A stretch of 64,000 bases of DNA, from the NCBI GenBank assembly GCA_003150035.1, contig QALR01000003.1, positions 49,088-113,087 of the forward strand, read 5' to 3'. Shown piece after piece: positions 50,666-59,118 of the stretch (position 1 is its first letter; each line of letters opens with the position of its first letter). Position numbers and translations under genes: made by a program. Under the pieces are notes generated by a model. That model worked only from the letters and a program-made list of their open reading frames with translations, did not search any database and was not told the DNA's origin. The DNA comes from Clostridiales bacterium. GTDB lineage: Bacteria; Bacillota; Clostridia; Oscillospirales; CAG-272.

Positions 50666-51103
50666 CTAACCCCCATTTTCCGCCGAGATATAGTCAATTT
50701 CAATTGACTCATCGATGATTACCGATAAATATTTTATGAGGATCTCACGGATTTCTTTTTCAGAGATTGTCCGTTCTCTGTTGCTGCGCTCCCACGGATA
50801 GGAAGGTTCATACAGGAGGTATAATCTGCCTTCATAATCATCGCAGGCAGTAAATTCTATTCCTTCTGCTTCTGAAAGCACCTGTTTTATCAGCATAGCA
50901 ATTCCGAGTCCATATTCTTCATCGAATGCTGCATAATCCTCGATCTTCGGGTATTTGACTCCGTTTTGAGCAAACCAACGATGAACGTCCGCGTTTAGTG
51001 CCGGAGCATATTGCAATAGTTTCTGAATCCTCTCTACAGAACTTATTTGATCATTATCCAGGCAGATGCCCAACCCATATGTATTCCATGTATGATATCC
51101 CAT
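50666..51103 (-). CDS. Hypothetical mobile-element protein (145 aa)
   Basis: Unrecognised. It begins MGYHTWNTYGLGICLDNDQI and has aromatic-rich segments such as EGRLYLLYEPSYPWERSN. The first residues suggest a small beta-strand domain. The GGAGG used for its start lies inside the end of the upstream gene, whose TGA stop is four bases before the ATG, so the two are translationally coupled. Longer in-frame readings lack an RBS. Confidence 0.6.
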   Translation of the reverse strand: MGYHTWNTYGLGICLDNDQISSVERIQKLLQYAPALNADVHRWFAQNGVKYPKIEDYAAFDEEYGLGIAMLIKQVLSEAEGIEFTACDDYEGRLYLLYEPSYPWERSNRERTISEKEIREILIKYLSVIIDESIEIDYISAENGG

Positions 51104-51107
51104 TGAA

Positions 51108-51716
51108 TCAACCTCCATTTTCACCAAGCAATATATGCTCTTCGATGGTAAGCGCATAATGTTCTTCGCAGTAGAATCCATCCCGGAAAATCTCGTAGTG
51201 GTTTTCATCGGATTCTTCTATGACATCCGGTTCGCTTCGTAAACCTTCAAAGAAACCCTCTTCAAGATCACGATCAAAAGTCAATCGCATCTGCTTTTTT
51301 GCCTCGTTTTTATCCGAATAAATACGGTACTTGAATCCAGTTTCTCCTTGGTGTGCCCAATCTTCTATCAGCATATAAACTGTTTTTTGTGGTAAAACCG
51401 TGTCAAGCGGAGCAATCATGTCCGGCGACATTATAACCTCATCCAAAACGATATCCTCTATTGTCTTCGGAGTCCCATATAAATCCGAAAAGGTTTTCTC
51501 CAACTGCTGAATATCATATGGCAATTTCGGGGCATCGAACGAACAGTAGATATCCGGTGTTTCGTTCTCTGTTTCCTTGTCTTTTCCGTCCCGGATCTCC
51601 CAAACGGTCCCAAACAGTCCTTCATATTCGCTCTGTTCGGTTCCGATGATTCGCTGGCCAATATAAAACCGTTGTCCATTGTAAATCCATTCTTCATTCG
51701 ATTGTTTTTTAAGCAT
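51108..51716 (-). CDS. Hypothetical mobile-element protein (202 aa)
   Basis: Unrecognised, acidic, cytosolic. It starts MLKKQSNEEWIYNGQRFYIG, with a pattern YIGQRIIGTEQSEYEGLFGT that recalls small beta-barrel domains, and ends TIEEHILLGENGG. AAGGAG precedes ATG 51716. It forms a two-gene operon with the 145-residue protein. Confidence 0.6.
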   Translation of the reverse strand: MLKKQSNEEWIYNGQRFYIGQRIIGTEQSEYEGLFGTVWEIRDGKDKETENETPDIYCSFDAPKLPYDIQQLEKTFSDLYGTPKTIEDIVLDEVIMSPDMIAPLDTVLPQKTVYMLIEDWAHQGETGFKYRIYSDKNEAKKQMRLTFDRDLEEGFFEGLRSEPDVIEESDENHYEIFRDGFYCEEHYALTIEEHILLGENGG

Positions 51717-51872
51717 ATAAAATTCTCCTTTTCGTATCAATCATGTCATCTGCCGTTTTTTGTAAAATCGGGAGCACCAGCTTTACGCTGATGCCCCCTC
51801 CGCCATTTGGCACGTCATGAGGTGATACTCCCATTTCTTCTTTTTTGCACTTTCCGCCAAGCGCATGTATTT

Positions 51873-51910
51873 GAAAAAAGCGAGGAAAATCAATCTTCCT
51901 CGCTTTTTTC
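51873..51910. terminator. Terminator overlapping the doc stop codon
   Basis: GAAAAAAGCGAGGAA / TTCCTCGCTTTTTTC. On the minus strand a U-rich arm follows the stem. The doc stop codon (51890-51892) sits in the loop, so the last doc codons form the 5' arm. Confidence 0.85.
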
Positions 51911-52279
51911 ATGGTCGATTACCCATTGCAAAAGTCCGTTATAGTCAAGTTCACCGGCGGCAATTTTTAGAAAAACTGAAGATAGCTCATCTTGCGTATA
52001 GGAAAGAAAAATTCCATTCAATGCAAGAAACACCAGCATAGCGTGTACGCCAATGCGTTTATTACCGTCCAGGAAAGGATGGTTTTGGATCAGACCACAA
52101 GCCAGTCGGGCAGCTTTTTGTTGTACCGACTGGAATAGTTCAGCTGTATCAAAAGTCTGAAAGGGGGCAGCAAGAGCCGAATCCAGAAGTCCTTCGTCTC
52201 GCAAGCCGTCCAATCCACCCGTATCCATTACAAGCGCATGGTGCATAACGATAATTTGTTGCTTGGTAAGAACGATCAC
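51890..52279 (-). CDS. Doc-type (death-on-curing, Fic family) toxin
   Basis: A 129-residue toxin of a type II toxin-antitoxin pair. The Fic/Doc motif is visible as NHPFLDGNKRIGVHAML (HxFxDGNKR) near residue 65, with the N-terminal helix LTKQQIIVMHHALVMDTGGL. Doc proteins phosphorylate EF-Tu and stop translation. The start is GTG 52279, and its first base lies within the antitoxin stop region (GTGA overlap), a common way to keep toxin expression below antitoxin. It should stabilise the mobile element. Confidence 0.92.
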   Translation of the reverse strand: MIVLTKQQIIVMHHALVMDTGGLDGLRDEGLLDSALAAPFQTFDTAELFQSVQQKAARLACGLIQNHPFLDGNKRIGVHAMLVFLALNGIFLSYTQDELSSVFLKIAAGELDYNGLLQWVIDHEKSEED

Positions 52280-52533
52280 TTCGCCAACTCCTTATAAGCC
52301 ACCCGATTTTTTTCGATGAACTGTTTGGAGAGTTCTTCCACTGAGCTATCCGCCGCCGTTTGTATCGGGGATGCCGTGCGCTTAACCTCAAAGGGAATGC
52401 GTTGTTCCCGAACGGCTTGCTTTGCAAACATAGTAATGGCAGCACTCAAAGAAAGTCCAAGATCGGCAAACAGTTCGTCAGCCTGGGCTTTCAGTTGTTC
52501 GTCCATGCGAATCGTGACATTGACATTAGCCAT
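52276..52533 (-). CDS. RelB/DinJ-type antitoxin
   Basis: An 85-residue antitoxin: MANVNVTIRMDEQLKAQADE with LFADLGLSLSAAITMFAKQA is the ribbon-helix-helix part of the RelB/DinJ family, followed by a toxin-binding tail. AGGAGG lies seven bases before ATG 52533. RelB/DinJ proteins normally pair with RelE/YafQ toxins; here the partner is Doc. It probably represses its own promoter. Confidence 0.9.
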   Translation of the reverse strand: MANVNVTIRMDEQLKAQADELFADLGLSLSAAITMFAKQAVREQRIPFEVKRTASPIQTAADSSVEELSKQFIEKNRVAYKELAK

Positions 52534-52564
52534 AAAAGCACCTCCTAACCGATTTGTCACCTAC

Positions 52565-52593
52565 ATTATACAGCAAATTAAAAGACTTGTCAA
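52565..52593 (-). promoter_or_regulatory. Consensus promoter of the toxin-antitoxin operon
   Basis: On the minus strand TTGACA (52593-52588), a 17-bp spacer and TATAAT (52570-52565): a perfect match. Confidence 0.92.
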
Positions 52594-52606
52594 TAATATT
52601 ATATGA

Positions 52607-52628
52607 ATATTATGTGCATATTATGTGC
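52607..52628. repeat. Tandem 11-bp repeats upstream of the TA promoter
   Basis: ATATTATGTGC occurs twice without a gap, 14 bases upstream of the -35 box. It may be an operator for the antitoxin, which as an RHH protein binds repeated sites. Confidence 0.5.
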
Positions 52629-52799
52629 GATTCATTGAAAACAAGAATAATCCAATGCGACATTTTCCACCTGAAAGTCCCTAAACTGTGCGTATAATAA
52701 GAGTAGGCGATATCCTCCGAGTAGAACACGCCCCGGGTGTGATGCCGGAAGATGTGATTTGCACAGTCACAATCGTGTGGCATTGCCCTCAAGCGATAT
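52610..52799 (-). pseudogene. Possible frameshifted gene fragment
   Basis: Minus-strand frame EEYRLRAMPHDCDCANHIFR, then HHTRGVFYSEDIAYSYYTHS and LGTFRWK, with protein-like composition and several Cys/His. Just upstream another frame reads MKIGYKQKKNIA to a stop. The two may be one decayed gene. No RBS is evident. It lies between the TA promoter and the 369-residue gene. Confidence 0.3.
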
Positions 52800-52836
52800 T
52801 CTTCTTTTGTTTATAGCCAATTTTCATAAACGACAG

Positions 52837-53946
52837 TCAACTATGGCTATCTACAATTACAAATACAGCTTCTTCATCTGCGTCCTCCATAAAAAGGTTC
52901 AGTTCCTGTTTCCATGACAAATTATTTTCAAACCAAGCGTCGGAATCGGTGCACACCAGCTTTTCGCACGTGTTCCATCCACAGTCATCCAAAAAGGCAT
53001 GCGGATAAAAACCGTACTTCTCTATCGAATCCAACCCGTTTCGCTTCAAAAACTCCTCCGCTGTCTCTCCCTTGATATACAACGTCTTCCCAAAGCAAGA
53101 AATTCCTTCTTCGGTAATGACGCCGATGTCTCCTTCGGGCATCTTCTTTTTCGCAAAAGCTTCCTCAAGCACCGCAAAAGAATCAAGAGCCTTTTGCTTT
53201 TTCCATTCCTGCATCCTTCTCCATTCGATATCCTTTTTCCGGGCGGCGCTGACCCACATATACCCTTCCGGAGCCGGAGGGGGCTGACTGCCGATGTCAT
53301 TCTCGCCAAGCGCATATTCCGGACAATCGGCCTTCACCAACAGCTTATAGGCCCAACGGCCACCAATCGAGTACCAATCCCAGAATCCGTCCGGATTGGA
53401 ATAGTATCCGAAGGCTCTCTGTCTACGATGAAAGGTATACCCGGAATTCTCCGCGTACTCCTTCATGGAGGAATATATCTTGCGAAACGGCAGTGTTATA
53501 ACCGACATCTTTTTTGCCTTTCTGGTTCTTTTCTCATGTTGACATGGCCCGGCTTTTCTTTGAAATACCTTTCCATCCCGTATCGTATACTGATCGCAAA
53601 AAGCATTGTCGTATGGGAAAAGTATCGAACCGTTAGAGAGCCGGATCATTTTACGTTTACCAGTCTGATAGTCATGTTCAATTTCGTCTGTCATGTCACA
53701 GAATTCCAGGTACTCCGGATTCTCGGTATTCATACAATACGGCTCCATCGCAAGTTCTACGGCATTATCTACCGCACGTTCAAAAGCTCTTCTGCGGGCT
53801 TTCAACGTGCTCAATTGACTTTTCTGTAAAAGAGTCATGGACCCGGTTTTCTCAAGCGAAGCAATCTCCCGCTCGATACACCTGTCCGTTTCCGGATCTT
53901 CATTTGTTCTTTCAATATCTACAGCTACCAATGTCATGTAATGCAT
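52837..53946 (-). CDS. Hypothetical mobile-element protein (369 aa)
   Basis: Unrecognised in detail. The N-terminal third is helical (SLEKTGSMTLLQKSQLSTLK), and a central aromatic motif GYYSNPDGFWDWYSIGGRWA is found in phage and ICE proteins, where NPDGFWDWYxIGGRW is a conserved box. The C-terminal third is mixed. AAGGAG precedes ATG 53946. It follows the VWA gene after a strong hairpin and is probably the last gene of the ssb operon. Confidence 0.55.
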   Translation of the reverse strand: MHYMTLVAVDIERTNEDPETDRCIEREIASLEKTGSMTLLQKSQLSTLKARRRAFERAVDNAVELAMEPYCMNTENPEYLEFCDMTDEIEHDYQTGKRKMIRLSNGSILFPYDNAFCDQYTIRDGKVFQRKAGPCQHEKRTRKAKKMSVITLPFRKIYSSMKEYAENSGYTFHRRQRAFGYYSNPDGFWDWYSIGGRWAYKLLVKADCPEYALGENDIGSQPPPAPEGYMWVSAARKKDIEWRRMQEWKKQKALDSFAVLEEAFAKKKMPEGDIGVITEEGISCFGKTLYIKGETAEEFLKRNGLDSIEKYGFYPHAFLDDCGWNTCEKLVCTDSDAWFENNLSWKQELNLFMEDADEEAVFVIVDSHS

Positions 53947-53965
53947 AATCTTCTCCTTCACTTGA

Positions 53966-53998
53966 CAAGGGCAGCCGTAATCATTACAGCTGCCCTTG
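53966..53998. repeat. Strong hairpin between the VWA gene and the 369-aa gene
   Basis: CAAGGGCAGC / GCTGCCCTTG with a 13-base loop. On the minus strand no U-run follows; on the plus strand GTGAGTTTGTTTTTT follows. It is probably an mRNA processing or stability element, or a weak terminator. Confidence 0.6.
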
Positions 53999-54010
53999 TG
54001 AGTTTGTTTT

Positions 54011-54730
54011 TTATACCCGGATATATTGCTTTATCAAATTTGTCAGCTTTACGGGCAACTGTGTCAGATCGGTGATATCCATATAGGATTCCCCATAAAT
54101 CCGTTCAATGGCTTCTTTATCGCTCCCGATCGCAGCAGCCACAAAAAGAATGCCTTTTCTCTGATACTCTTGCTTAATTCCGCGCAAGTCCTCCTCAGCG
54201 GCGCTGCCGGAATACCCCCAATCAGCTGGCTGACCGTCAGAAACAAGAATCAGCATTTTAATCGGCTCCGGACGCTTGGATAGCTGCTCCGCCACAAAAC
54301 GCAGTGCTGCTCCATCCCGGTTGCTTCTTCTCGCGCCGATATCCATCATGCGATACGGATCATCGTGGTCAAAGCTGTCAAATTCAGCATAGGAGTACAA
54401 TTCTACTGTATTTAAACTTGTTGAATGTCCGTAGACCATCATTGGAATATCGAGACTTTGGCAAAAATCATAGAGAATGATTGCGGAAGCACGGGCATAG
54501 GTACACCGGTCATCGCCTCCCATAGAGCCTGATTCGTCCAGCAGAAGTGCAACAGCCAGCTCGGGCGTCTCGTTGGGAAGTGCATTTTTGTAAAACACCT
54601 TTCCGTCGTTCCGATGCAGTGCATGTGCATCCAACCGACGCCCCATCAAAAGCCCCGTCTGCTTGCCTCCCCTTCTGCTGTCCTTGAGCTGCCGGATAAA
54701 ATTCCGCTGCAGCTGCCGGGAAATCGTCAA
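54011..54730 (-). CDS. VWA domain protein (C-terminal part of an interrupted CobT-like gene)
   Basis: A von Willebrand A domain of 239 residues, with the MIDAS motif DESGSM near residue 65 (LAVALLLDESGSMGGDDRCT), a later Thr/Asp (RRSNRDGAALRFVAEQL) and LILVSDGQPADWGY. The opening LTISRQLQRNFIRQLKDSRR-GGKQTGLLMGRRLD is the part of CobT-like proteins just before the VWA domain. The only start in frame is TTG 54730, with no Shine-Dalgarno. Codons between it and the upstream TAG at 54770-54772 also encode family-like sequence (NAVTQYHSISEPL). The reading frame therefore belongs with the 54770-56341 gene, from which it is separated by one stop codon. Confidence 0.8.
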   Translation of the reverse strand: MTISRQLQRNFIRQLKDSRRGGKQTGLLMGRRLDAHALHRNDGKVFYKNALPNETPELAVALLLDESGSMGGDDRCTYARASAIILYDFCQSLDIPMMVYGHSTSLNTVELYSYAEFDSFDHDDPYRMMDIGARRSNRDGAALRFVAEQLSKRPEPIKMLILVSDGQPADWGYSGSAAEEDLRGIKQEYQRKGILFVAAAIGSDKEAIERIYGESYMDITDLTQLPVKLTNLIKQYIRV

Positions 54731-54769
54731 AAGGGGCTCTGAAATGCTGTGATACTGTGTTACCGCATT

Positions 54770-56341
54770 CTATTCTACCTCGGCAATGCGATTGACTTTG
54801 ATCCGGACGCCTTGATGGATATCCCCATATGAAATATTCTGCGCGGCTTCGTTCAGCTCTTCGAGTCTCTCGTTCTCGAGCTCGGCCGAGGCTGCACGCT
54901 CCGCCATCTTTTCCAGCATCCGTTCAATATCCGATGCTGCTTTGTCATACATTTCCCGTCGATAGGAATCGCAGATCTCCACCCCGCCTCCGACAGGCTC
55001 CGACAGATTTTCCGTTTGATGCGGAGCGATTCGCTCCGTCTCCTCCGCCGATACATCCGCTTGTTTTTCCCGGTCATCTTCAGTTGCGGATATATCGCCT
55101 TTGCCAGTCTGAAGCTCTTTTTCCGGCTCATCCATTGCCGAAGTGCCCATTTGTGAGCAGCCCTCGGATATCTGGTTTTCTTCCGTTGCCGAGGAGTCTC
55201 CTGATGTTCCGGATTTCTCTGTCTGATTCTCCCCTTGGGCCACACCGCTCTTTTCATCGGCTTTGGCCGCGTCAGCTAGCAATCTCGTTCTTTCTCGCTC
55301 CTTCGCCGTAGAGGACGGAACCGTGACACCGGACATTTCCGGAACGGAAGAAGTATCACCGGATCCGATCTCAGAACTGCCGGATAGTTCTTTGCATATA
55401 GCAGAAAGAATATCTTCCACAAGTCCGGTCAGACCCGCCGCCTCTGCATCTTCTTTCCGTTTTCGATACAGCTCGCAGAGTTCCTTCATGTAACTCCAGC
55501 ATCGGATCACAATCTGATTGACCGCCTGCAGACGTGTTTTCTCAGATGTGGAGAGCAAAGCGCTGTCAATATCGGAAATCAAATCAAATACAACCTGAAT
55601 TCTCTCATCGCTCAGGGGAGCCCCCCCATATCGGATCTCTCCGAATTTCGCGTAGGACAGCAGGATTTGCAGAATACTCTCAAAAATGTGTCTTTTTCCA
55701 GTTGTCTCCTCTTCTATCAGATCGCTTACGGAGGGAATCGTTCTGAAATGTTCTTCTCTGAGACGGCTCAGCCCGTACCCCAGCGTTCCGGGAAACTGAT
55801 TCAGCATTCGGTTTTCGATGTAGCCGTCTTCTATAGCATTGCTGATCGTTTTTATCAACCACTGAACAGTTTCCAGATTCGCAGGATCGGCCTTGACATA
55901 TTCCCAGAAATCCTTTTCGTTCGCTGCCTCCGCCGGAGTATGCAACACCGGGGGCTCCGGATACCAACGGTACCCGGCAAATGCCTTAAGATACGTCTGA
56001 GCAATCAGAAAATCCGTATATAGAATATGCCCCAACTCATGTGCGAACAAACCGCACACGATCTGATAGCGATTCTCTCTCCCGCGCACATTTGTGACCA
56101 ATGAATTTCCCGTATTGATTCTGATTTGCAGATTATCCGTTCTTGCCACGCGCGGATTTGCCGGATCCCAATACAGGTTTACCCGAACCCTGCGGTTATA
56201 ATGATAACGCTTGGTCTGCGCTGCTGCCATATCCTCAAAATGCCCGGCCAGAATTCGTGACGTAAAAAATTGTCTGTCCGTGATCTGGCTGCGTTTTTCA
56301 TTCAACCGCTGCCTCACAATTTTATGGTTTACTCGTGGCAC
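54770..56341 (-). CDS. HExxH-containing CobT-like protein, N-terminal part (ends at in-frame TAG)
   Basis: A 523-residue protein. The N-terminal half carries CGLFAHELGHILYTDFLIAQ near residue 95, a possible zinc metallopeptidase site (HExxH), and TISNAIEDGYIENRMLNQFP, which supplies a third-ligand-like Glu region. From about residue 310 it is disordered, Ser/Glu-rich, then helical, up to RIKVNRIAEVE and a TAG stop. The next codons continue in the same frame into the VWA domain, so the intact form would be about 775 residues. The real start is GTG 56341 with AAGGAGG seven bases upstream; an earlier in-frame reading overlaps the AAA gene without RBS. The AAA ATPase gene immediately upstream is its likely partner (CobS/CobT-like pair). 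Confidence 0.75.
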   Translation of the reverse strand: MPRVNHKIVRQRLNEKRSQITDRQFFTSRILAGHFEDMAAAQTKRYHYNRRVRVNLYWDPANPRVARTDNLQIRINTGNSLVTNVRGRENRYQIVCGLFAHELGHILYTDFLIAQTYLKAFAGYRWYPEPPVLHTPAEAANEKDFWEYVKADPANLETVQWLIKTISNAIEDGYIENRMLNQFPGTLGYGLSRLREEHFRTIPSVSDLIEEETTGKRHIFESILQILLSYAKFGEIRYGGAPLSDERIQVVFDLISDIDSALLSTSEKTRLQAVNQIVIRCWSYMKELCELYRKRKEDAEAAGLTGLVEDILSAICKELSGSSEIGSGDTSSVPEMSGVTVPSSTAKERERTRLLADAAKADEKSGVAQGENQTEKSGTSGDSSATEENQISEGCSQMGTSAMDEPEKELQTGKGDISATEDDREKQADVSAEETERIAPHQTENLSEPVGGGVEICDSYRREMYDKAASDIERMLEKMAERAASAELENERLEELNEAAQNISYGDIHQGVRIKVNRIAEVE

Positions 56342-56354
56342 AATAGTTCCTCCT

Positions 56355-58232
56355 TCATGATACCGACACACGATTTGCTTTCGGGGCAAAGGTAGGTTCC
56401 AGAACCGTAGTAATCAACGCTTCCCGGTCAATTTCGTCCGATGTTGCCTTGCTGACAATTGTCGTCAGTGCCGACTCGTAAACATCGCCCGTCACCTCCG
56501 TGCTGATAATCCAATCCAACAGGCTTCTCATTCCGACATTGCCGTCCGTGATATGATTCTTGCGGCAGTAATCCGCCATATCACAGACCACCTGCACCAT
56601 CTGCGACACCTGATACTCGTCCGTTGCGCCTGTCACAGCCATCGCCCTCTGCATCATAACCTCCGGGCTTGGAAGCTCAATATCCATCACAAGACTCATC
56701 CGGTCTACCAAACTCTGATTGAGGGTTCGACACCCTTCGTAGTCCACATTGGTCGTGACAACGACAATCGAATCCGGATGACGCTTGATTACCTGGCCGG
56801 TTGGCAAAGTAATGCTGCCGCCCTGCTCAAGCAACGAGTTCAGCCCAACCATCACACCTGGCTGAAGGATGACGGTAGGTTCTTGCACCTCTATCAAATA
56901 CCCCTGTTTCAGCGCCCTGATAAAATCGGTTTCTTCATAAGTATAGACCGGTCCGCTGTTTTTTTCATCCTTTGTTCTTGACAGCTCCCGGACTTTCTCC
57001 GTAACCAACTGTAAAACGACCTTCATGCAATCCTGAGATGTGGCATCCGGTTTTTCCTCGCCTGTCAGCGCGCGGTATACCCCGGACGGATCATAATCCA
57101 TATCGTCGATACCGGGCAGTTTCATCAGCTTTTCCACATTCTCATAATTGATTCCACCCATTTCCTTGAGCTGCGCACGTTCTACGTCCAACTGCTCGTC
57201 TCCGGTTGACGGTTCGTCAAAGCACGGTAAAACCTGCCCGATAAAGTCAAACACCTCCGACCCGGCGGAGCAGGTGTATTTCATGTACGGCAAACCCAAC
57301 CCCGCCGCAATTGCTTTGGCACCCATGGTTTTGCCGGTTCCGGCCGGCCCACGCAGCATGAAATTCCGCATTTGCGTCGGCTTTCCTGTTGTCAACTGCG
57401 CGTGACGGCAGATATCGACTACGCTTTGCGGAATGATATACCATTCCGGCAGCTTAGGGATGAGCCTTTCCTCCGTCTGGCTGAACACTCTCGGGTGAAG
57501 TGCAAACTTCCCTTCAAAATCGGACAGTTCTATGATTTTGGCAGCCGCTTTCAGCGGAGCCGCTCTGCCGGTTCTGGCAAATATCTGAAATTCTCCCGCG
57601 GTAACCGAAACCGGTGTAAACACACCGGAATCCAATTGCGCCTGCGACACCCGCATCAAATTACCGGAGTTGTCCAGATTGACCTTGACATGTTCCGCCA
57701 GGCTATCATCCTTCACTCTTCGATAGGCGTTATCGCACAGCATGGCCATATGCTCTGTGCTTTCGGCCATATCGGGAAATCCACCGGAATAATCCTTGTA
57801 ATACGCCTCAAAATTTTCCTTAAATTCTTCATCCTCCATCAGCTTCGGAAACATCACCATAAACAAGGCAGTGCCGTCACGACCTCCGTTCATGGCATAC
57901 GTCTCCATGATCTCGGTATTTTTATGATAAACTGACGCCATCATCGTTCCAGTGCTGCTGTCATACACAACAAGATGAAAATCATCAGGGCCGGACGATG
58001 ACTTATATTCCGCAACCATCCGGTGGTCAATGACGCCAACAGCGCCTTCCCCGCTTCCGTCCATACAGCGGCAAACGGCATGGATAGCTTTGATTACGGA
58101 AGAAGATAATGTCGCCTCCGCTATTGCGCTGTGCCTGGAGTGTACCTTTACTTTTTTGCTTTTCAGCGCGTCAAACGGGGGCGGCAAAGGACTTCCGAAT
58201 TGAAATAAGCGGTTCATCCATGTATTACTCAT
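56355..58232 (-). CDS. MoxR/CobS-like AAA ATPase
   Basis: A 625-residue AAA+ protein. The N-terminal 270 residues are a family-specific region (SRHSAIAEATLSSSVIKAIH, then RDGTALFMVMFPKLMEDEEF). The ATPase core has Walker A RGPAGTGKTMGAKAIAAGLG near residue 300, Walker B replaced or shifted in the YLIEVQEPTVILQPGVMVGL region (pattern hhhhxE), sensor 1 IVVVTTNVDYEGC and the arginine finger context NQSLVDRMSLVMDIELPSPE. MoxR-type ATPases act with VWA proteins as chaperones or in metal insertion. It is translated from ATG 58232 and overlaps the upstream gene by eight bases; the next gene begins 14 bp after its stop. Confidence 0.82.
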   Translation of the reverse strand: MSNTWMNRLFQFGSPLPPPFDALKSKKVKVHSRHSAIAEATLSSSVIKAIHAVCRCMDGSGEGAVGVIDHRMVAEYKSSSGPDDFHLVVYDSSTGTMMASVYHKNTEIMETYAMNGGRDGTALFMVMFPKLMEDEEFKENFEAYYKDYSGGFPDMAESTEHMAMLCDNAYRRVKDDSLAEHVKVNLDNSGNLMRVSQAQLDSGVFTPVSVTAGEFQIFARTGRAAPLKAAAKIIELSDFEGKFALHPRVFSQTEERLIPKLPEWYIIPQSVVDICRHAQLTTGKPTQMRNFMLRGPAGTGKTMGAKAIAAGLGLPYMKYTCSAGSEVFDFIGQVLPCFDEPSTGDEQLDVERAQLKEMGGINYENVEKLMKLPGIDDMDYDPSGVYRALTGEEKPDATSQDCMKVVLQLVTEKVRELSRTKDEKNSGPVYTYEETDFIRALKQGYLIEVQEPTVILQPGVMVGLNSLLEQGGSITLPTGQVIKRHPDSIVVVTTNVDYEGCRTLNQSLVDRMSLVMDIELPSPEVMMQRAMAVTGATDEYQVSQMVQVVCDMADYCRKNHITDGNVGMRSLLDWIISTEVTGDVYESALTTIVSKATSDEIDREALITTVLEPTFAPKANRVSVS

Positions 58233-59001
58233 ATGTTTTCATTCCTTTCTGCTCTCTCTGCGTAAAATTGATTTGAATTCCTTCCTCCGTGCATGCAACA
58301 TCGTTCAGTTCGGCCCGGATCAGCTCCTCACGGATACTCGGCCAGCTCTCACGCTTGGGCAGCTCTTCTGCCCGCAGGAGCAGGCAGTCCTGCCGCTGTC
58401 CGATTGCCTGGTTACAGCGGGCATTCAGCTCTATCATGTGTGCCTCCACCCACTCTGCAGCAAGCAGCTCATAATTTTCAGGCAGCGGCTCTGTAATATC
58501 CTGACCGGTTTCTTCAGGTTTCACAGAATCTGCCGGCTTATCCGCTTTCTGTGTATCAGGCGCGGTCTGATAGTCCAGCCCTTTGACGCACAGCGCAACA
58601 ATTCTGACGGTTGCCCGCCGGTATCCGCCGGCACGATTCAAAAGGATGCCGACATCCTCTCCGCTTTCGATCTTCTGTCTCACCTTTGGACTGTCCCATA
58701 CCCATTCTGCCTCGGGATATGTTTGCGCTACCATAGCCGTAATTTGTCTCACAATCAATGGATATGCCGTCTGAAACACGGAGTGCTCATCCGAATGATT
58801 CTCCGGAGTCACAGGCCTTTCCGGACTGGCAGACGGCTCCTCTCTCTTCCATACGAGAAGGTGAACTGCCACAAGAACAGCGCCGAGAAAAGCCAACAGG
58901 ATAATCGGCCAGATGCGGCAGAGAAAAGAGAAAAGGGCAATCACTCCAAGCAGGATCAGTACTTCGTGTGCAATGCGGCTGTTTCGTTCCCTATTGTTCA
59001 A
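58225..59001 (-). CDS. Membrane-anchored mobile-element protein (258 aa)
   Basis: Unrecognised. Two N-terminal membrane segments (HEVLILLGVIALFSFLCRIW and PIILLAFLGAVLVAVHLLVW) are followed by a cytosolic or exported domain (QTAYPLIVRQITAMVAQTYP, then GGYRRATVRIVALCVKGLDY). The most likely start is TTG 59001, six bases after AAGGGAGGG; an ATG at 59028 is within that Shine-Dalgarno stretch and less likely. It lies between ssb and the AAA gene, after a terminator-like hairpin. Confidence 0.6.
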   Translation of the reverse strand: MNNRERNSRIAHEVLILLGVIALFSFLCRIWPIILLAFLGAVLVAVHLLVWKREEPSASPERPVTPENHSDEHSVFQTAYPLIVRQITAMVAQTYPEAEWVWDSPKVRQKIESGEDVGILLNRAGGYRRATVRIVALCVKGLDYQTAPDTQKADKPADSVKPEETGQDITEPLPENYELLAAEWVEAHMIELNARCNQAIGQRQDCLLLRAEELPKRESWPSIREELIRAELNDVACTEEGIQINFTQREQKGMKTYE

Positions 59002-59033
59002 GAAGTTCCCTCCCTTCTTTTGCTGCATGAAAC

Positions 59034-59076
59034 AAAAAAGGCGCACATCCGCAACCTGCCGTTACTTCTGTGCGCC
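59034..59076 (-). terminator. Terminator-like hairpin between ssb and the membrane protein gene
   Basis: On the minus strand GGCGCACA / TGTGCGCC with a 21-base loop, followed by TTTTTTGTTTC. It would reduce expression of the AAA/VWA genes relative to ssb unless read through. Confidence 0.75.
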
Positions 59077-59118
59077 CTGCTTTCGCCTGTCTGTATTTTT
59101 TTTCTTTCTCCAACCACA

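Noticed and set aside
54770..54772. Genome-wide reassignment of TAG as a sense codon
   Set aside because: Several other genes in the window (for example the first TSUP neighbour at 18366-18368 and mnmE's neighbours) end normally, including at TAG, so a general recoding is unlikely; a local nonsense or readthrough event is preferred.
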